A stretch of 20,640 bases of DNA, from assembly GCA_046048875.1 (NCBI GenBank), contig JBJOFG010000004.1:1-20640 (forward strand), written 5' to 3'. A program made the translations under genes and the position numbers. Shown in pieces: positions 1-6,334 of this stretch (position 1 is its first letter; the number at the start of each line of letters is the position of its first letter). The stretch is from CAIZGX01 sp046048875. GTDB lineage: Bacteria; Bacteroidota; Bacteroidia; Flavobacteriales_D; Sanyastnellaceae. The notes below the pieces were generated by a model, which was given only the letters and a program-made list of their open reading frames with translations, did not search any database and was not told the DNA's origin.

Positions 1-33
1 GGGGTGAGGAGGTATTTTGAAACAGGGTATTGA
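1..33 (+). CDS. possible 3' end of an upstream gene (last 10 codons)
   Basis: Read from base 1, frame 1 is open for ten codons (GVRRYFETGY) and stops at TGA 31-33, just before the first repeat array. The other two forward frames close earlier, at 5-7 and 18-20. Because the other two arrays also begin at a stop codon, a gene ending here is plausible. Ten residues are too few to identify a product, so this is inference from context only. Confidence 0.3.
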   Translation, partial: GVRRYFETGY

Positions 34-34
34 T

Positions 35-139
35 GTGCAAATGCACGAGGGTCTTTGACGAGGGCAAAGGGCTTTGCGAGGGTCCTGCGGACGAGGGTGA
101 TAAATCACGAGGGCAGCTGCGAATGTCCGAAGGCGGGTG
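35..139 (+). repeat. CGAGGG/hairpin-word array 1
   Basis: Exact CGAGGG hexamers start at 46, 59, 77, 92 and 108 and decay rightwards (CGAATG at 120, AGGCGGG near 131). The stretches between them are short inverted repeats: TGCAAATGCA (36-45), TCTTTGA (52-58), CAAAGGGCTTTG (65-76), TCCTGCGGA (83-91), TGATAAATCA (98-107) and GCAGCTGC (113-120). The word TGATAAATCA recurs twice in array 2, and close relatives of the others occur in arrays 2 and 3. The CGAGGG strand is the plus strand, the same as a gene that may end at 33. A weak hairpin AGAC-N5-GTCT followed by TTT lies at 148-163. Function unknown. Confidence 0.85.
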
Positions 140-245
140 TGTCGATGAGACTATACGTCTTTTGACGAATAATTTATAACAGTCGAGGTGGCTCTATTTA
201 GTATATCTATATTTAACAAGTTGTTACAATTTTAATGTCCAGAAT

Positions 246-1937
246 ATGTTTAAACTGAATGAATTAAAAAGCGAAGCCAAGCGCGTGTTTGTTCGATTTC
301 CGTTGGTTATTGTTTCGGCGATTTTTGGATTGGCGATTTGGAATGCTCTTATTCAAATGGAGGAATTCAACGCGCAAATGATTGTATTGATTTACGGCTT
401 GTTCTTGGGTATACCCATTCACTACTCAGCTGTTATTGCAAAAGAATGTAGCACGAGCCATCGCATAAAACCTTGGATGTTTATTGGACTTGGAATTGTC
501 GTTCATGGATTAATTATCACCCATCTTCAGCTTTCAAGCGATTTTCCTGAAATAGCGTTGATGACTATTTGTATTTTTTATTTTATCACAAGTCACTTGC
601 TTGCTTCCTTCTTGCCCTTCTTGGTGGGTATGCGAAAGGATTTGTTTTGGAATTTCAATCAATGGATGTTCTCTCGGTTTGCGCTCAGTTCTATTTTTAC
701 AGGAATAATTGCAATAGGATTAGGTCTGGCCATAGGTGCCATTCAATTGCTTTTCGGAATGTTTGAAGACGGTCGATTTATTGCTGAAGTTTTAATTACT
801 GTTTGCGGTATTTTTCACATTCTCTTCTTTTTTGCAGGAACCCCAACTGAACTGAATCAAGGCAATTGGGTTGTGGATCCTCCAAAACCTTTTCGCATTT
901 TAGTTCAGTATATTCTTGTTCCACTTGTTGTCTTATACCTCTCTATACTTTATATCTATCTGGCAAAAATTTTATTCACGTTTGATTTGCCGAAGGGAAA
1001 TGTGAGTATTTGGATATTGGTATTTTGTACGTTAGGAATTTTGACTATTCTTCTCGCAGAACCCTTCCGAAAAGTCGAGTCGAATTGGGTTGGTAAACTG
1101 ACGAAAATATTTTATTGGCTCATGTTGCCTTTGCTTGTGATGTTGTGGATTGCCATCTGCACGCGTGTTCTCGCATACGGATTAACGGAGTCGCGGGCTT
1201 TGGTTCTGTACCTAGCCATTTGGCTAACGTTTATTTCATTGTACAACGGGTTTTATAAAAAGAAATCGTTGTTGGCCTTCCCAATTTCCCTTTTCATCAT
1301 AACCTTTTTATACCAATGGGGTGGACCGTTGAGCGCACATTCAATCAGTTTCAAAAGTCAGTCGAAACGCACTGAAGAAATCATGAATCGAGATAGAATT
1401 GAAGAAGAAGAATTGAGTAGTCAATTGATTTATATGTATAACTATCAATCTGAACATACGGATTGGTTTGAATCGAATCAGTTGCCTTTGAAGGAACATG
1501 ATGGTGTAGGTGGCTATCAATTAATTTCAGACCTTCTCGATTCAGATCGATTCAGAGATAAGTTAATCCGAACGTCAGCTGCCGATGAAGAAGCCGTCGA
1601 GAGCGGAGTCAGGTATGTAAGTGTTAATTTGAATGAAATCTCTGTTCAAGGGTTCAGTGAACTGCACTTTTCGACTTTCGGCTCCAAGGCGAAAATCTCA
1701 GACTTCACCGTAACATACAAAGACAATGGAAAAGAGATTATTCGGGAATTCAAAAACGAGTTTTATTCTTTTTGCGAAGCCCTTGATAGGCAAGCAGCAA
1801 ATCAACCTGCATTTACCTACGACTGGTCTGAAGATGGGAAGCAATTTCGCTTGGTCATTTATGAATATAATTACCCATTTGCCCCTTCTAGTTCTGAAGG
1901 CAGTTCTGTAAATGAAGGAGTGTTGTTGGTTCGATAG
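246..1937 (+). CDS. DUF4153 domain-containing integral membrane protein
   Basis: A 563-residue protein. The first two thirds are almost entirely hydrophobic, with roughly ten to eleven membrane-spanning segments between about residues 15 and 360. A soluble acidic/polar domain follows, from about residue 370 to the end. Residues 375-400 are rich in E and R, and the tail contains HTDWFESNQ and FSELHFSTFG. Hydrophobic organisation and local sequence resemble the DUF4153 family of Bacteroidota, whose function is not established. The ATG at 246 is chosen because it starts just before the first membrane segment. The upstream 60 bp are AT-rich and contain TATATTTA (208-215), a poor match to the Bacteroidota -7 element. 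The gene stands alone between repeat array 1 and array 2, and array 2 begins directly after its TAG stop. Confidence 0.75.
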   Translation: MFKLNELKSEAKRVFVRFPLVIVSAIFGLAIWNALIQMEEFNAQMIVLIYGLFLGIPIHYSAVIAKECSTSHRIKPWMFIGLGIVVHGLIITHLQLSSDFPEIALMTICIFYFITSHLLASFLPFLVGMRKDLFWNFNQWMFSRFALSSIFTGIIAIGLGLAIGAIQLLFGMFEDGRFIAEVLITVCGIFHILFFFAGTPTELNQGNWVVDPPKPFRILVQYILVPLVVLYLSILYIYLAKILFTFDLPKGNVSIWILVFCTLGILTILLAEPFRKVESNWVGKLTKIFYWLMLPLLVMLWIAICTRVLAYGLTESRALVLYLAIWLTFISLYNGFYKKKSLLAFPISLFIITFLYQWGGPLSAHSISFKSQSKRTEEIMNRDRIEEEELSSQLIYMYNYQSEHTDWFESNQLPLKEHDGVGGYQLISDLLDSDRFRDKLIRTSAADEEAVESGVRYVSVNLNEISVQGFSELHFSTFGSKAKISDFTVTYKDNGKEIIREFKNEFYSFCEALDRQAANQPAFTYDWSEDGKQFRLVIYEYNYPFAPSSSEGSSVNEGVLLVR

Positions 1938-1956
1938 CGTTGCGAGGGCTACTGGC

Positions 1957-2063
1957 GTTGCGAGGGTCTACGACGAAGGTGATAAATCACGAGGGCAAAT
2001 TGCTTTGCGAGGGCAACTGTTGTTGCGAGGGTCTACGACGAAGGTGATAAATCACGAGGGCAA
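1957..2063 (+). repeat. exact 42-bp direct duplication inside array 2
   Basis: Bases 1957-1998 and 2022-2063 are identical over 42 positions, at a period of 65 bp. Each copy holds two CGAGGG hexamers, one CGAAGG and the words TCTACGA and TGATAAATCA. The neighbouring bases differ on both sides (c versus t before, a versus c after). This indicates recent block expansion, by slippage or recombination, on top of the finer word structure. Confidence 0.9.
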
Positions 2064-2080
2064 CTGGCGTTGCGTTTTTT
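2060..2080 (+). terminator. probable intrinsic terminator of the DUF4153 gene, built from the last array word
   Basis: GCAAC (2060-2064), loop TGGC (2065-2068) and GTTGC (2069-2073) form a perfect 5-bp stem. One G and six T (2075-2080) follow. The stem is the final word of array 2 plus one flanking base on each side. Shape and position 3' of a plus-strand gene fit Rho-independent termination; a 5-bp stem is short. Confidence 0.55.
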
Positions 2081-2188
2081 GTTATTCGTTTGAAAAATTG
2101 GCTGAATGTATTGTTTTTACTTGAATGTAGAGGTTCAGTCAAATAGTTATGGGAATAGGCGTTTGTAAAGAAGTTCAAATGCGTAAAA

Positions 2189-2196
2189 CATCTTTG
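2189..2196 (+). promoter_or_regulatory. candidate -7 element for the four-helix-bundle gene
   Basis: CATCTTTG lies 16 bp before the ATG at 2213 and matches the Bacteroidota TAnnTTTG element except for its first base. A TTTG at 2162-2165 could serve as the upstream element, but the spacing is slightly long. The rest of 2081-2212 shows no other structure. Weak call. Confidence 0.22.
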
Positions 2197-2212
2197 TCGA
2201 AAATTTTAGAAG

Positions 2213-2581
2213 ATGTTACCTGTACACACAAAATCAAAAGAATTCGCAATCGCAATTGTCAAGTTGGGAATGAGATTGCAAAAGACAAACAGAGAATTTA
2301 ATCTTTCGAATCAACTTATTCGAAGCGCAACTTCAATAAACGCGAACCTCCATGAAGCCAGAAGCTCGGAATCTTTGAAGGATTACACGCACAAAGTTTT
2401 TATTGCTTTCAAAGAATCTCGTGAAACTCATTCATGGCTGACCTTGCTTAAAGAAACAGAATACATTTCTGAAGAAGAATATTCAGAATTGCACAAAGAG
2501 ATAAACGGCATTAGTTCAGCCCTATATGCTATTACCACAGCAATGAGGAAAAAACTCGAAGCTCAAAAGAAATCAAAATAA
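2213..2581 (+). CDS. four helix bundle protein (S23/23S-rRNA-IVS family)
   Basis: A 122-residue, predominantly helical, charged protein. Family hallmarks are visible: NLSNQLIRSATSINANLHEA (about 30-49), the S-ESLKDYTHK stretch, then a third helix with ALKESRETHSWL-like character (here AFKESRETHSWLTLL), and a Lys-rich end. Members were first found in intervening sequences of 23S rRNA genes; free-standing copies are common in Bacteroidota, and the Avd accessory protein of diversity-generating retroelements shares the fold. Their role as free-standing genes is not established. No rRNA, reverse transcriptase or variable repeat is present nearby. The gene sits alone between array 2 (same strand) and array 3 (opposite strand), a setting that could hint at mobility. 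Length is normal for the family. Confidence 0.85.
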   Translation: MLPVHTKSKEFAIAIVKLGMRLQKTNREFNLSNQLIRSATSINANLHEARSSESLKDYTHKVFIAFKESRETHSWLTLLKETEYISEEEYSELHKEINGISSALYAITTAMRKKLEAQKKSK

Positions 2582-2600
2582 TTAAAAGTGATTTTTCACC
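2575..2600 (-). terminator. probable intrinsic terminator of the symporter gene
   Basis: On the minus strand, GTGA-AAAA-TCAC (plus positions 2599 down to 2588) forms a 4-bp stem followed by a T-rich stretch of 13 bases (TTTTAATTATTTT, 2587 down to 2575). The hairpin is a variant of the array word TGATGAATCA, so array 3 also ends in a terminator-like word. It overlaps the end of the convergent four-helix-bundle gene. The stem is weak, hence moderate confidence. Confidence 0.4.
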
Positions 2601-2717
2601 CTCGCAACTTCAGTTGCCCTCGTCGAAGACCCTCGCAAAGCCATTTGCCTTCGCCGCAGGCCCTCGTGATTCATCACCCTCGCAAAGCCATTTGCCCTCG
2701 CAACGAAGTTGCCCTCA
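2588..2717 (-). repeat. CGAGGG/hairpin-word array 3 (reads on the minus strand)
   Basis: On the plus strand CCCTCG occurs at 2599, 2617, 2630, 2661, 2677 and 2695, with the variant CCTTCG at 2648 and a terminal CCCTCA at 2712-2717. That terminal copy contains the symporter's stop codon (minus-strand TGAGGG). Words in minus-strand order are CAACTTCGTTG, CAAATGGCTTTG, TGATGAATCA, CCTGCGG, CAAATGGCTTTG again, TCTTCGA, CAACTGAAGTTG and TGAAAAATCA. Several are identical or near-identical to words of arrays 1 and 2, in a different order. Confidence 0.9.
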
Positions 2718-4493
2718 AGCTTGCTTTCTCTCCGCAAAATACTTCTGCAACTCCCTCTTCACCTCATCTTTCAACACCCACAAACCAATGAGGTTCGGGA
2801 AGGCCATGCCTAAGATCATCATGTCGGAAAAGTCCACGACTGCACCGAAGCTGCTTACGGTTCCGAGAACGGTGCAGAATAAAAAGAGGAGATTGAACGA
2901 TTGCTTAATCCACCATTTTTCGCCGAAGAGATAAGCCCAACTTTTCATTCCGTAATATGACCAAGAAATCATGGTGGCATAGGCGAAGAGTACAATGCAA
3001 ATTAAAAGAATCCAATCAGTCCCAGGAAAGACAGAGCGGAAGGCTGCTGCTGTTAATGCGCTGCCGTTTAATCCTTGCGGATCGGTAGCGAATCCAGTGA
3101 ATACAAGAACGAGAGCGGTCATGGTGCAGACAACAACGGTGTCAATAAAGGGCTCTAACAACGAAACCATTCCTTCCGTTACAGGCTTGTTTGTTTTCGA
3201 AGTGGAGTGTGCAATACTTGCAGAACCAATTCCAGCTTCATTGCTGAATGCCGCTCTGCGGAAGCCCATCATCATAACACCCAAGAATCCTCCTTTCATT
3301 CCATCGGGAGAAAATGCGCCATTGAAGATTAATGAAGCAGCTTCGCCGATGTGAGAAATATTCATTCCAATAATCGTCAATGCAAATCCGCAATAAACCA
3401 CTACTAAGGCTGGAATCATCTTGTCCGTTACACGCGCAATGCTTTTAATTCCACCTACAATAACAAATCCTACGGCAATGGCGAAGGCTATTCCAATCCA
3501 CAAAGCATATTGCTCCGATCCGGGAATCGTCGTCTTCACCATGTCAAATGCCTGATTCGCTTGTACCATGTTTCCGCCGCCCAACGTTCCGCCCACACAC
3601 ATGATGGCGAAGATGACAGCCAATATTTTTCCGCTTCGCTGCCATCCTTTTTTCGCGAGCCCTGCGCTGAGGTAGTACATAGGCCCTCCGCTCACTTCAC
3701 CCGATGGAGAAATTTTACGGTACTTCACACCCAAGGTGCATTCAACGAATTTGGTGGTCATGCCGAACAGTCCAGCTACAATAATCCAAAACGTTGCACC
3801 CGGACCACCAACGGCAATGGCAACAGCCACAAGCGAGATGTTTCCTAATCCCAACGTTCCGCTTAGCGCAGCAGACAAGGCCTGGAAGGGAGTAACTTCC
3901 CCTTCATCTGTTTTCTTGGTGAATTGTCCAAAAGTGATTTTCCATGCATGACCAAAGGCCCGAACATTAATGAATCTGAAATAAAGGGTGAAGAATATCG
4001 CGCTTCCAATCAAGAGAACCACCACCAACCAGATTTCAGTTTTTACAGGATCTCCATTTGGATGCTTGATTTGATTTCCATTGCTATCATATAAATTTTG
4101 ATCATACAGATGAAGGGCTGCAAACGGGTCGTAGAATAATACCACTCCAAAAGCGTCTACAATAGGGACGAAGAGCGAATTCATTTTTTCTTCGCTCGAA
4201 ATTGCGGGAATGACAAACGTTTGTTCTTGCACATTCCCGTTTTTGAATTTCACGGAAACGGTATAGTTAATCCCCTCCTTCAATCTCGTGGCAGAAATTG
4301 AATCAACACTCTGAAGGTTCGACCAATGGGCCGTTTCAACGCTGTCGGTACTGACAACAGTCGCGGACCCGTCTCCAATGTTGTGTGAATTGGCGTTCAA
4401 TTGCAGTTGGAAATTTTGTGCGCTTGTGCTTCCAACAGAAAAAATGAAAGCCAAAGAATAGAACGGTTTTAGGAAAGGTTGAATCAATCTCAT
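2715..4493 (-). CDS. alanine/glycine:cation symporter (AGCS) family protein with exported N-terminal extension
   Basis: A 592-residue transporter for Na+-coupled uptake of small neutral amino acids at the inner membrane. The AGCS core begins near residue 105. The family signature is clear at about 212-236 (TLGLGNISLVAVAIAVGGPG, then ATFW), followed by FVECTLGVKYR, GGPMYYLS and, late in the protein, the conserved EAGIGSASIAHS and EPFIDTVVVCTMTAL stretches. Multiple membrane helices run to about residue 575. Residues 1-26 look like a cleavable signal peptide ending in STSAQ. Residues 27-100 are polar and probably beta-rich, an addition most AGCS proteins (about 450-540 residues) lack. It is a single gene, convergent with the four-helix-bundle gene and divergent from dnaX. 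Its stop codon lies inside the first hexamer of array 3. The substrate cannot be read from sequence. Confidence 0.88.
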   Translation of the reverse strand: MRLIQPFLKPFYSLAFIFSVGSTSAQNFQLQLNANSHNIGDGSATVVSTDSVETAHWSNLQSVDSISATRLKEGINYTVSVKFKNGNVQEQTFVIPAISSEEKMNSLFVPIVDAFGVVLFYDPFAALHLYDQNLYDSNGNQIKHPNGDPVKTEIWLVVVLLIGSAIFFTLYFRFINVRAFGHAWKITFGQFTKKTDEGEVTPFQALSAALSGTLGLGNISLVAVAIAVGGPGATFWIIVAGLFGMTTKFVECTLGVKYRKISPSGEVSGGPMYYLSAGLAKKGWQRSGKILAVIFAIMCVGGTLGGGNMVQANQAFDMVKTTIPGSEQYALWIGIAFAIAVGFVIVGGIKSIARVTDKMIPALVVVYCGFALTIIGMNISHIGEAASLIFNGAFSPDGMKGGFLGVMMMGFRRAAFSNEAGIGSASIAHSTSKTNKPVTEGMVSLLEPFIDTVVVCTMTALVLVFTGFATDPQGLNGSALTAAAFRSVFPGTDWILLICIVLFAYATMISWSYYGMKSWAYLFGEKWWIKQSFNLLFLFCTVLGTVSSFGAVVDFSDMMILGMAFPNLIGLWVLKDEVKRELQKYFAERKQA

Positions 4494-4500
4494 GGGCTAA

Positions 4501-4513
4501 AAATAGGCTATTT
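4501..4513. promoter_or_regulatory. 13-bp palindrome in the symporter/dnaX divergent intergenic region
   Basis: AAATAG-G-CTATTT is a perfect inverted repeat 7 bp upstream of the symporter start codon. It could be an operator or a 5'-leader hairpin, but AT-rich palindromes of this size also arise by chance. The rest of 4494-4595 shows only the candidate dnaX -7 element. Confidence 0.2.
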
Positions 4514-4580
4514 CAGTAAGTTAGTTCAACATGTGAATAGGTTGTGAATATCTGAATTCGATGAACCAAGATTTTTTATT

Positions 4581-4588
4581 CATCTTTG
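4581..4588 (+). promoter_or_regulatory. candidate -7 element of dnaX
   Basis: CATCTTTG, one mismatch from TAnnTTTG, ends 7 bp before the dnaX ATG at 4596. If used, the transcript would have almost no leader. The same octamer precedes the four-helix-bundle gene. No clear -33 TTTG is seen. Confidence 0.25.
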
Positions 4589-4595
4589 TAGAGTT

Positions 4596-5678
4596 ATGGC
4601 AGAAAATTTCATCGTTTCAGCAAGGAAGTATCGCCCAGACAACTGGGATTCAGTGGTTGGACAAAAGTCCATTACCACCACTTTGCGCAATGCCATTGAA
4701 ACCAATCAGATTGCTCAAGCTTATTTGTTCACGGGTTCACGTGGAGTTGGAAAGACTTCATGTGCGCGGATTTTCGCGAAAGCCATTAACAACATGCTTG
4801 ATGCTACGCCTGAAGAATTGGCGTTCACCATTTTTGAATTAGATGCTGCCTCGAACAACGGGGTAGACGATATACGTGCTATTGTAGACACCGTGCGCAT
4901 TCCACCGCAAGTGGGAAAGTACAAGGTGTATGTGATAGATGAGGTTCATATGCTTTCTGCTGCGGCATTCAATGCGTTTTTGAAAACGTTGGAAGAGCCA
5001 CCAGCACATGCTATTTTCATTTTAGCAACAACAGAGAAGCACAAGATCATTCCAACCATTTTAAGTCGTTGTCAAATCTTTGATTTCAATAGAATCAAGG
5101 TGAAAGACATGACCGAGCATTTGCAACACATTTGCAAACAAGAAGGCATTGAAGCCGACGAAGATGCGTTACACGTGATTGCAACGAAAGCAGACGGCGC
5201 CATGCGCGATGCCTTGTCGATCTTCGATCAGGTGGTTGCTTTTTGCGGAAGGAAACTAACTTACGATTTAGTTATTCAGAACTTGAACGTACTCGATTAC
5301 GAATACTACTTTAAGCTAACTGATTTGTTCTTTAAAGAAGATATTCCAAACGCCTTATTGGTGTTGAATGAAGTTGTTGAAAAGGGATTTGATGTTCACC
5401 ACTTCGTTACTGGTTTAGGTGCACACTTCAGAAATTTATTGGTTTGCCGCGATGCGCAAACGCTGTCATTGATGGAAGTGACTGAAGGTGTTGCTGCGAA
5501 ATACAAAGACCAGGCTGCAGCTAGCGACTTGCGTTTCCTCATTCAAGGAATTGATTTAGTAAACGACGCTGACTACCACTACAAGTCGTCTCGTCACCCG
5601 CGTTTATTGGTAGAATTGTTACTCATGAAATTGTGTAGCGTTCCGCAGAATTTGCGTGAGGGTGAAAAAAAAAAGTGA
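4596..5678 (+). CDS. dnaX: DNA polymerase III subunit gamma/tau, N-terminal ATPase part (gamma-like product)
   Basis: This is the motor subunit of the clamp loader that places the sliding clamp on DNA. The zero-frame product is 360 residues. Walker A is GSRGVGKT (47-54), Walker B lies in VYVIDEVH (111-118), and the sensor/arginine-finger SRC motif is at 157-159. The lid and domain III follow to about residue 350. The Cys-rich zinc module between Walker A and ELDAASNN is absent, as I recall it also is in other flavobacterial DnaX proteins. The frame ends abruptly at TGA 5676-5678, directly after ten A. The tau-specific remainder is in the -1 frame. The gene starts a packed plus-strand cluster running to 8635. 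The start at 4596 gives the family's usual ENFIVSARKYRP beginning. Confidence 0.95.
   Translation: MAENFIVSARKYRPDNWDSVVGQKSITTTLRNAIETNQIAQAYLFTGSRGVGKTSCARIFAKAINNMLDATPEELAFTIFELDAASNNGVDDIRAIVDTVRIPPQVGKYKVYVIDEVHMLSAAAFNAFLKTLEEPPAHAIFILATTEKHKIIPTILSRCQIFDFNRIKVKDMTEHLQHICKQEGIEADEDALHVIATKADGAMRDALSIFDQVVAFCGRKLTYDLVIQNLNVLDYEYYFKLTDLFFKEDIPNALLVLNEVVEKGFDVHHFVTGLGAHFRNLLVCRDAQTLSLMEVTEGVAAKYKDQAAASDLRFLIQGIDLVNDADYHYKSSRHPRLLVELLLMKLCSVPQNLREGEKKK
5665..5678 (+). promoter_or_regulatory. dnaX: A10 slippery site and stop: candidate -1 frameshift/slippage signal in dnaX
   Basis: Ten A (5665-5674) are followed by G. In the zero frame the last codons read A-AAA-AAG (5669-5675), the same heptamer used for -1 recoding in E. 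coli dnaX, and the next codon is TGA. In the -1 frame a TGA lies at 5663-5665, so the shift can occur only within the A run. GAGGG at 5658-5662 is a possible upstream Shine-Dalgarno-like stimulator, and a small hairpin GCG-TTT-CGC lies at 5687-5695, 11 bp downstream; both are weak. The alternative is a homopolymer-length error (eight or eleven A would give one open frame). Confidence 0.7.
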
Positions 5679-6331
5679 AGATCCTAGCGTTTCGCGGAGC
5701 TGAAAAGTTCATCGGAGCGCCACAAGCGAGATCTTCAAATCCAGCCCCTCAAAAAGAAAGCAAACCCGATAACGAAATCGTTATTGAAAAATCGGATGCA
5801 CCTGTTATTGGCTTCAACAATGAAAAACAACTTCCGAATAAAACCACGCTTGATCCCGAAAAAAGAAAGCTCGTTGGATTATCTCCCGACAATATTTCCA
5901 TCAGATACAATCCGCAAATTCAAATTGAAACCGCGGCCGATGAGCCTGAGGTAGAGGAGAAGGCAGATCGCATTTACACAGAAGAAGAAATTCAAAATGC
6001 GTGGAATGGATATGTAGAAGAATTAATGGACTTCAATTCTCAGGCCGCCTCTGCGCTGAAGGTGACGAAGTTGATTGTTCATCCGGAAAATGAACTTCAA
6101 CTTATTTTTCCGGGAACCACTCAGATGGAATACTTCAATGAAGAGCGTGCTCCCCTCATGGGCTTCCTACGCAAGCGTGGAGTGGTAGGGTTGAAGTTGA
6201 AAATGGAAGTGGCTCAAAGTAATTCAGTGGCGCGCGAAATTGTAACCGATCGCGCTCGCTTCGAAAAGATGATGGAGAAAAATCCTGCGGTGAAAACCCT
6301 TTGGGAGCGTTTCAAATTGGTAATCGATTAA
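5675..6331 (+). CDS. dnaX: DNA polymerase III subunit tau, C-terminal part (reached by -1 frameshift)
   Basis: A 218-codon frame that continues dnaX in the -1 frame. A fused product shifted at 5675 would be about 578 residues. The first 100 residues are a Pro/Lys/Glu-rich linker. The last 110 form a compact domain (EEIQNAWNGYVEELMDF near 103, then MMEKNPAVKTLWERFKL at the end), which matches the C-terminal region of Bacteroidota DnaX that in tau proteins contacts the polymerase and helicase. The GTG at 5675 could formally be a start, but no independent promoter or leader is seen. Translation from the upstream frame is far more likely. It ends 3 bp before the S4-domain gene. Confidence 0.8.
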   Translation: MKILAFRGAEKFIGAPQARSSNPAPQKESKPDNEIVIEKSDAPVIGFNNEKQLPNKTTLDPEKRKLVGLSPDNISIRYNPQIQIETAADEPEVEEKADRIYTEEEIQNAWNGYVEELMDFNSQAASALKVTKLIVHPENELQLIFPGTTQMEYFNEERAPLMGFLRKRGVVGLKLKMEVAQSNSVAREIVTDRARFEKMMEKNPAVKTLWERFKLVID

Positions 6332-6334
6332 TTC

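Larger units (their letters stand above)
1938..2080 (+). repeat. CGAGGG/hairpin-word array 2
   Basis: The array starts immediately after the DUF4153 stop codon. Exact CGAGGG hexamers begin at 1943, 1961, 1990, 2008, 2026 and 2055, with the variant CGAAGG at 1974 and 2039. The words between them are inverted repeats: an imperfect CTACTGGCGTTG, TCTACGA, TGATAAATCA (twice), CAAATTGCTTTG, CAACTGTTGTTG and CAACTGGCGTTG. The last word is followed by CG and six T, giving an intrinsic-terminator shape. A 42-bp segment is duplicated exactly inside the array. Reading frames that cross it translate into low-complexity peptides and are not treated as genes. Confidence 0.9.

Noticed and set aside
1912..2124. 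Open frame across array 2, and similar frames across array 3 (2588-2791, 2614-2934)
   Set aside because: They are produced by the repeat itself, giving Arg/Pro/Ser-rich low-complexity peptides with no recognisable domain, and they overlap better-supported genes.
2213..2581. Avd accessory gene of a diversity-generating retroelement
   Set aside because: The fold is related, but there is no reverse transcriptase or template/variable repeat nearby; free-standing four-helix-bundle genes are common in Bacteroidota.
35..2717. CRISPR-like alternation of a constant hexamer and variable spacers
   Set aside because: The constant part is only 6 bp, the spacers are 7-12 bp inverted repeats reused between arrays, and no cas genes are present.
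4596..5678. Loss of the DnaX zinc module as a defect
   Set aside because: As I recall, flavobacterial DnaX proteins normally lack these cysteines, and the ATPase motifs are intact.
5675..6331. Separate gene starting at GTG 5675
   Set aside because: The sequence continues DnaX in function and position, the GTG abuts the A run, and no independent start signals are seen.
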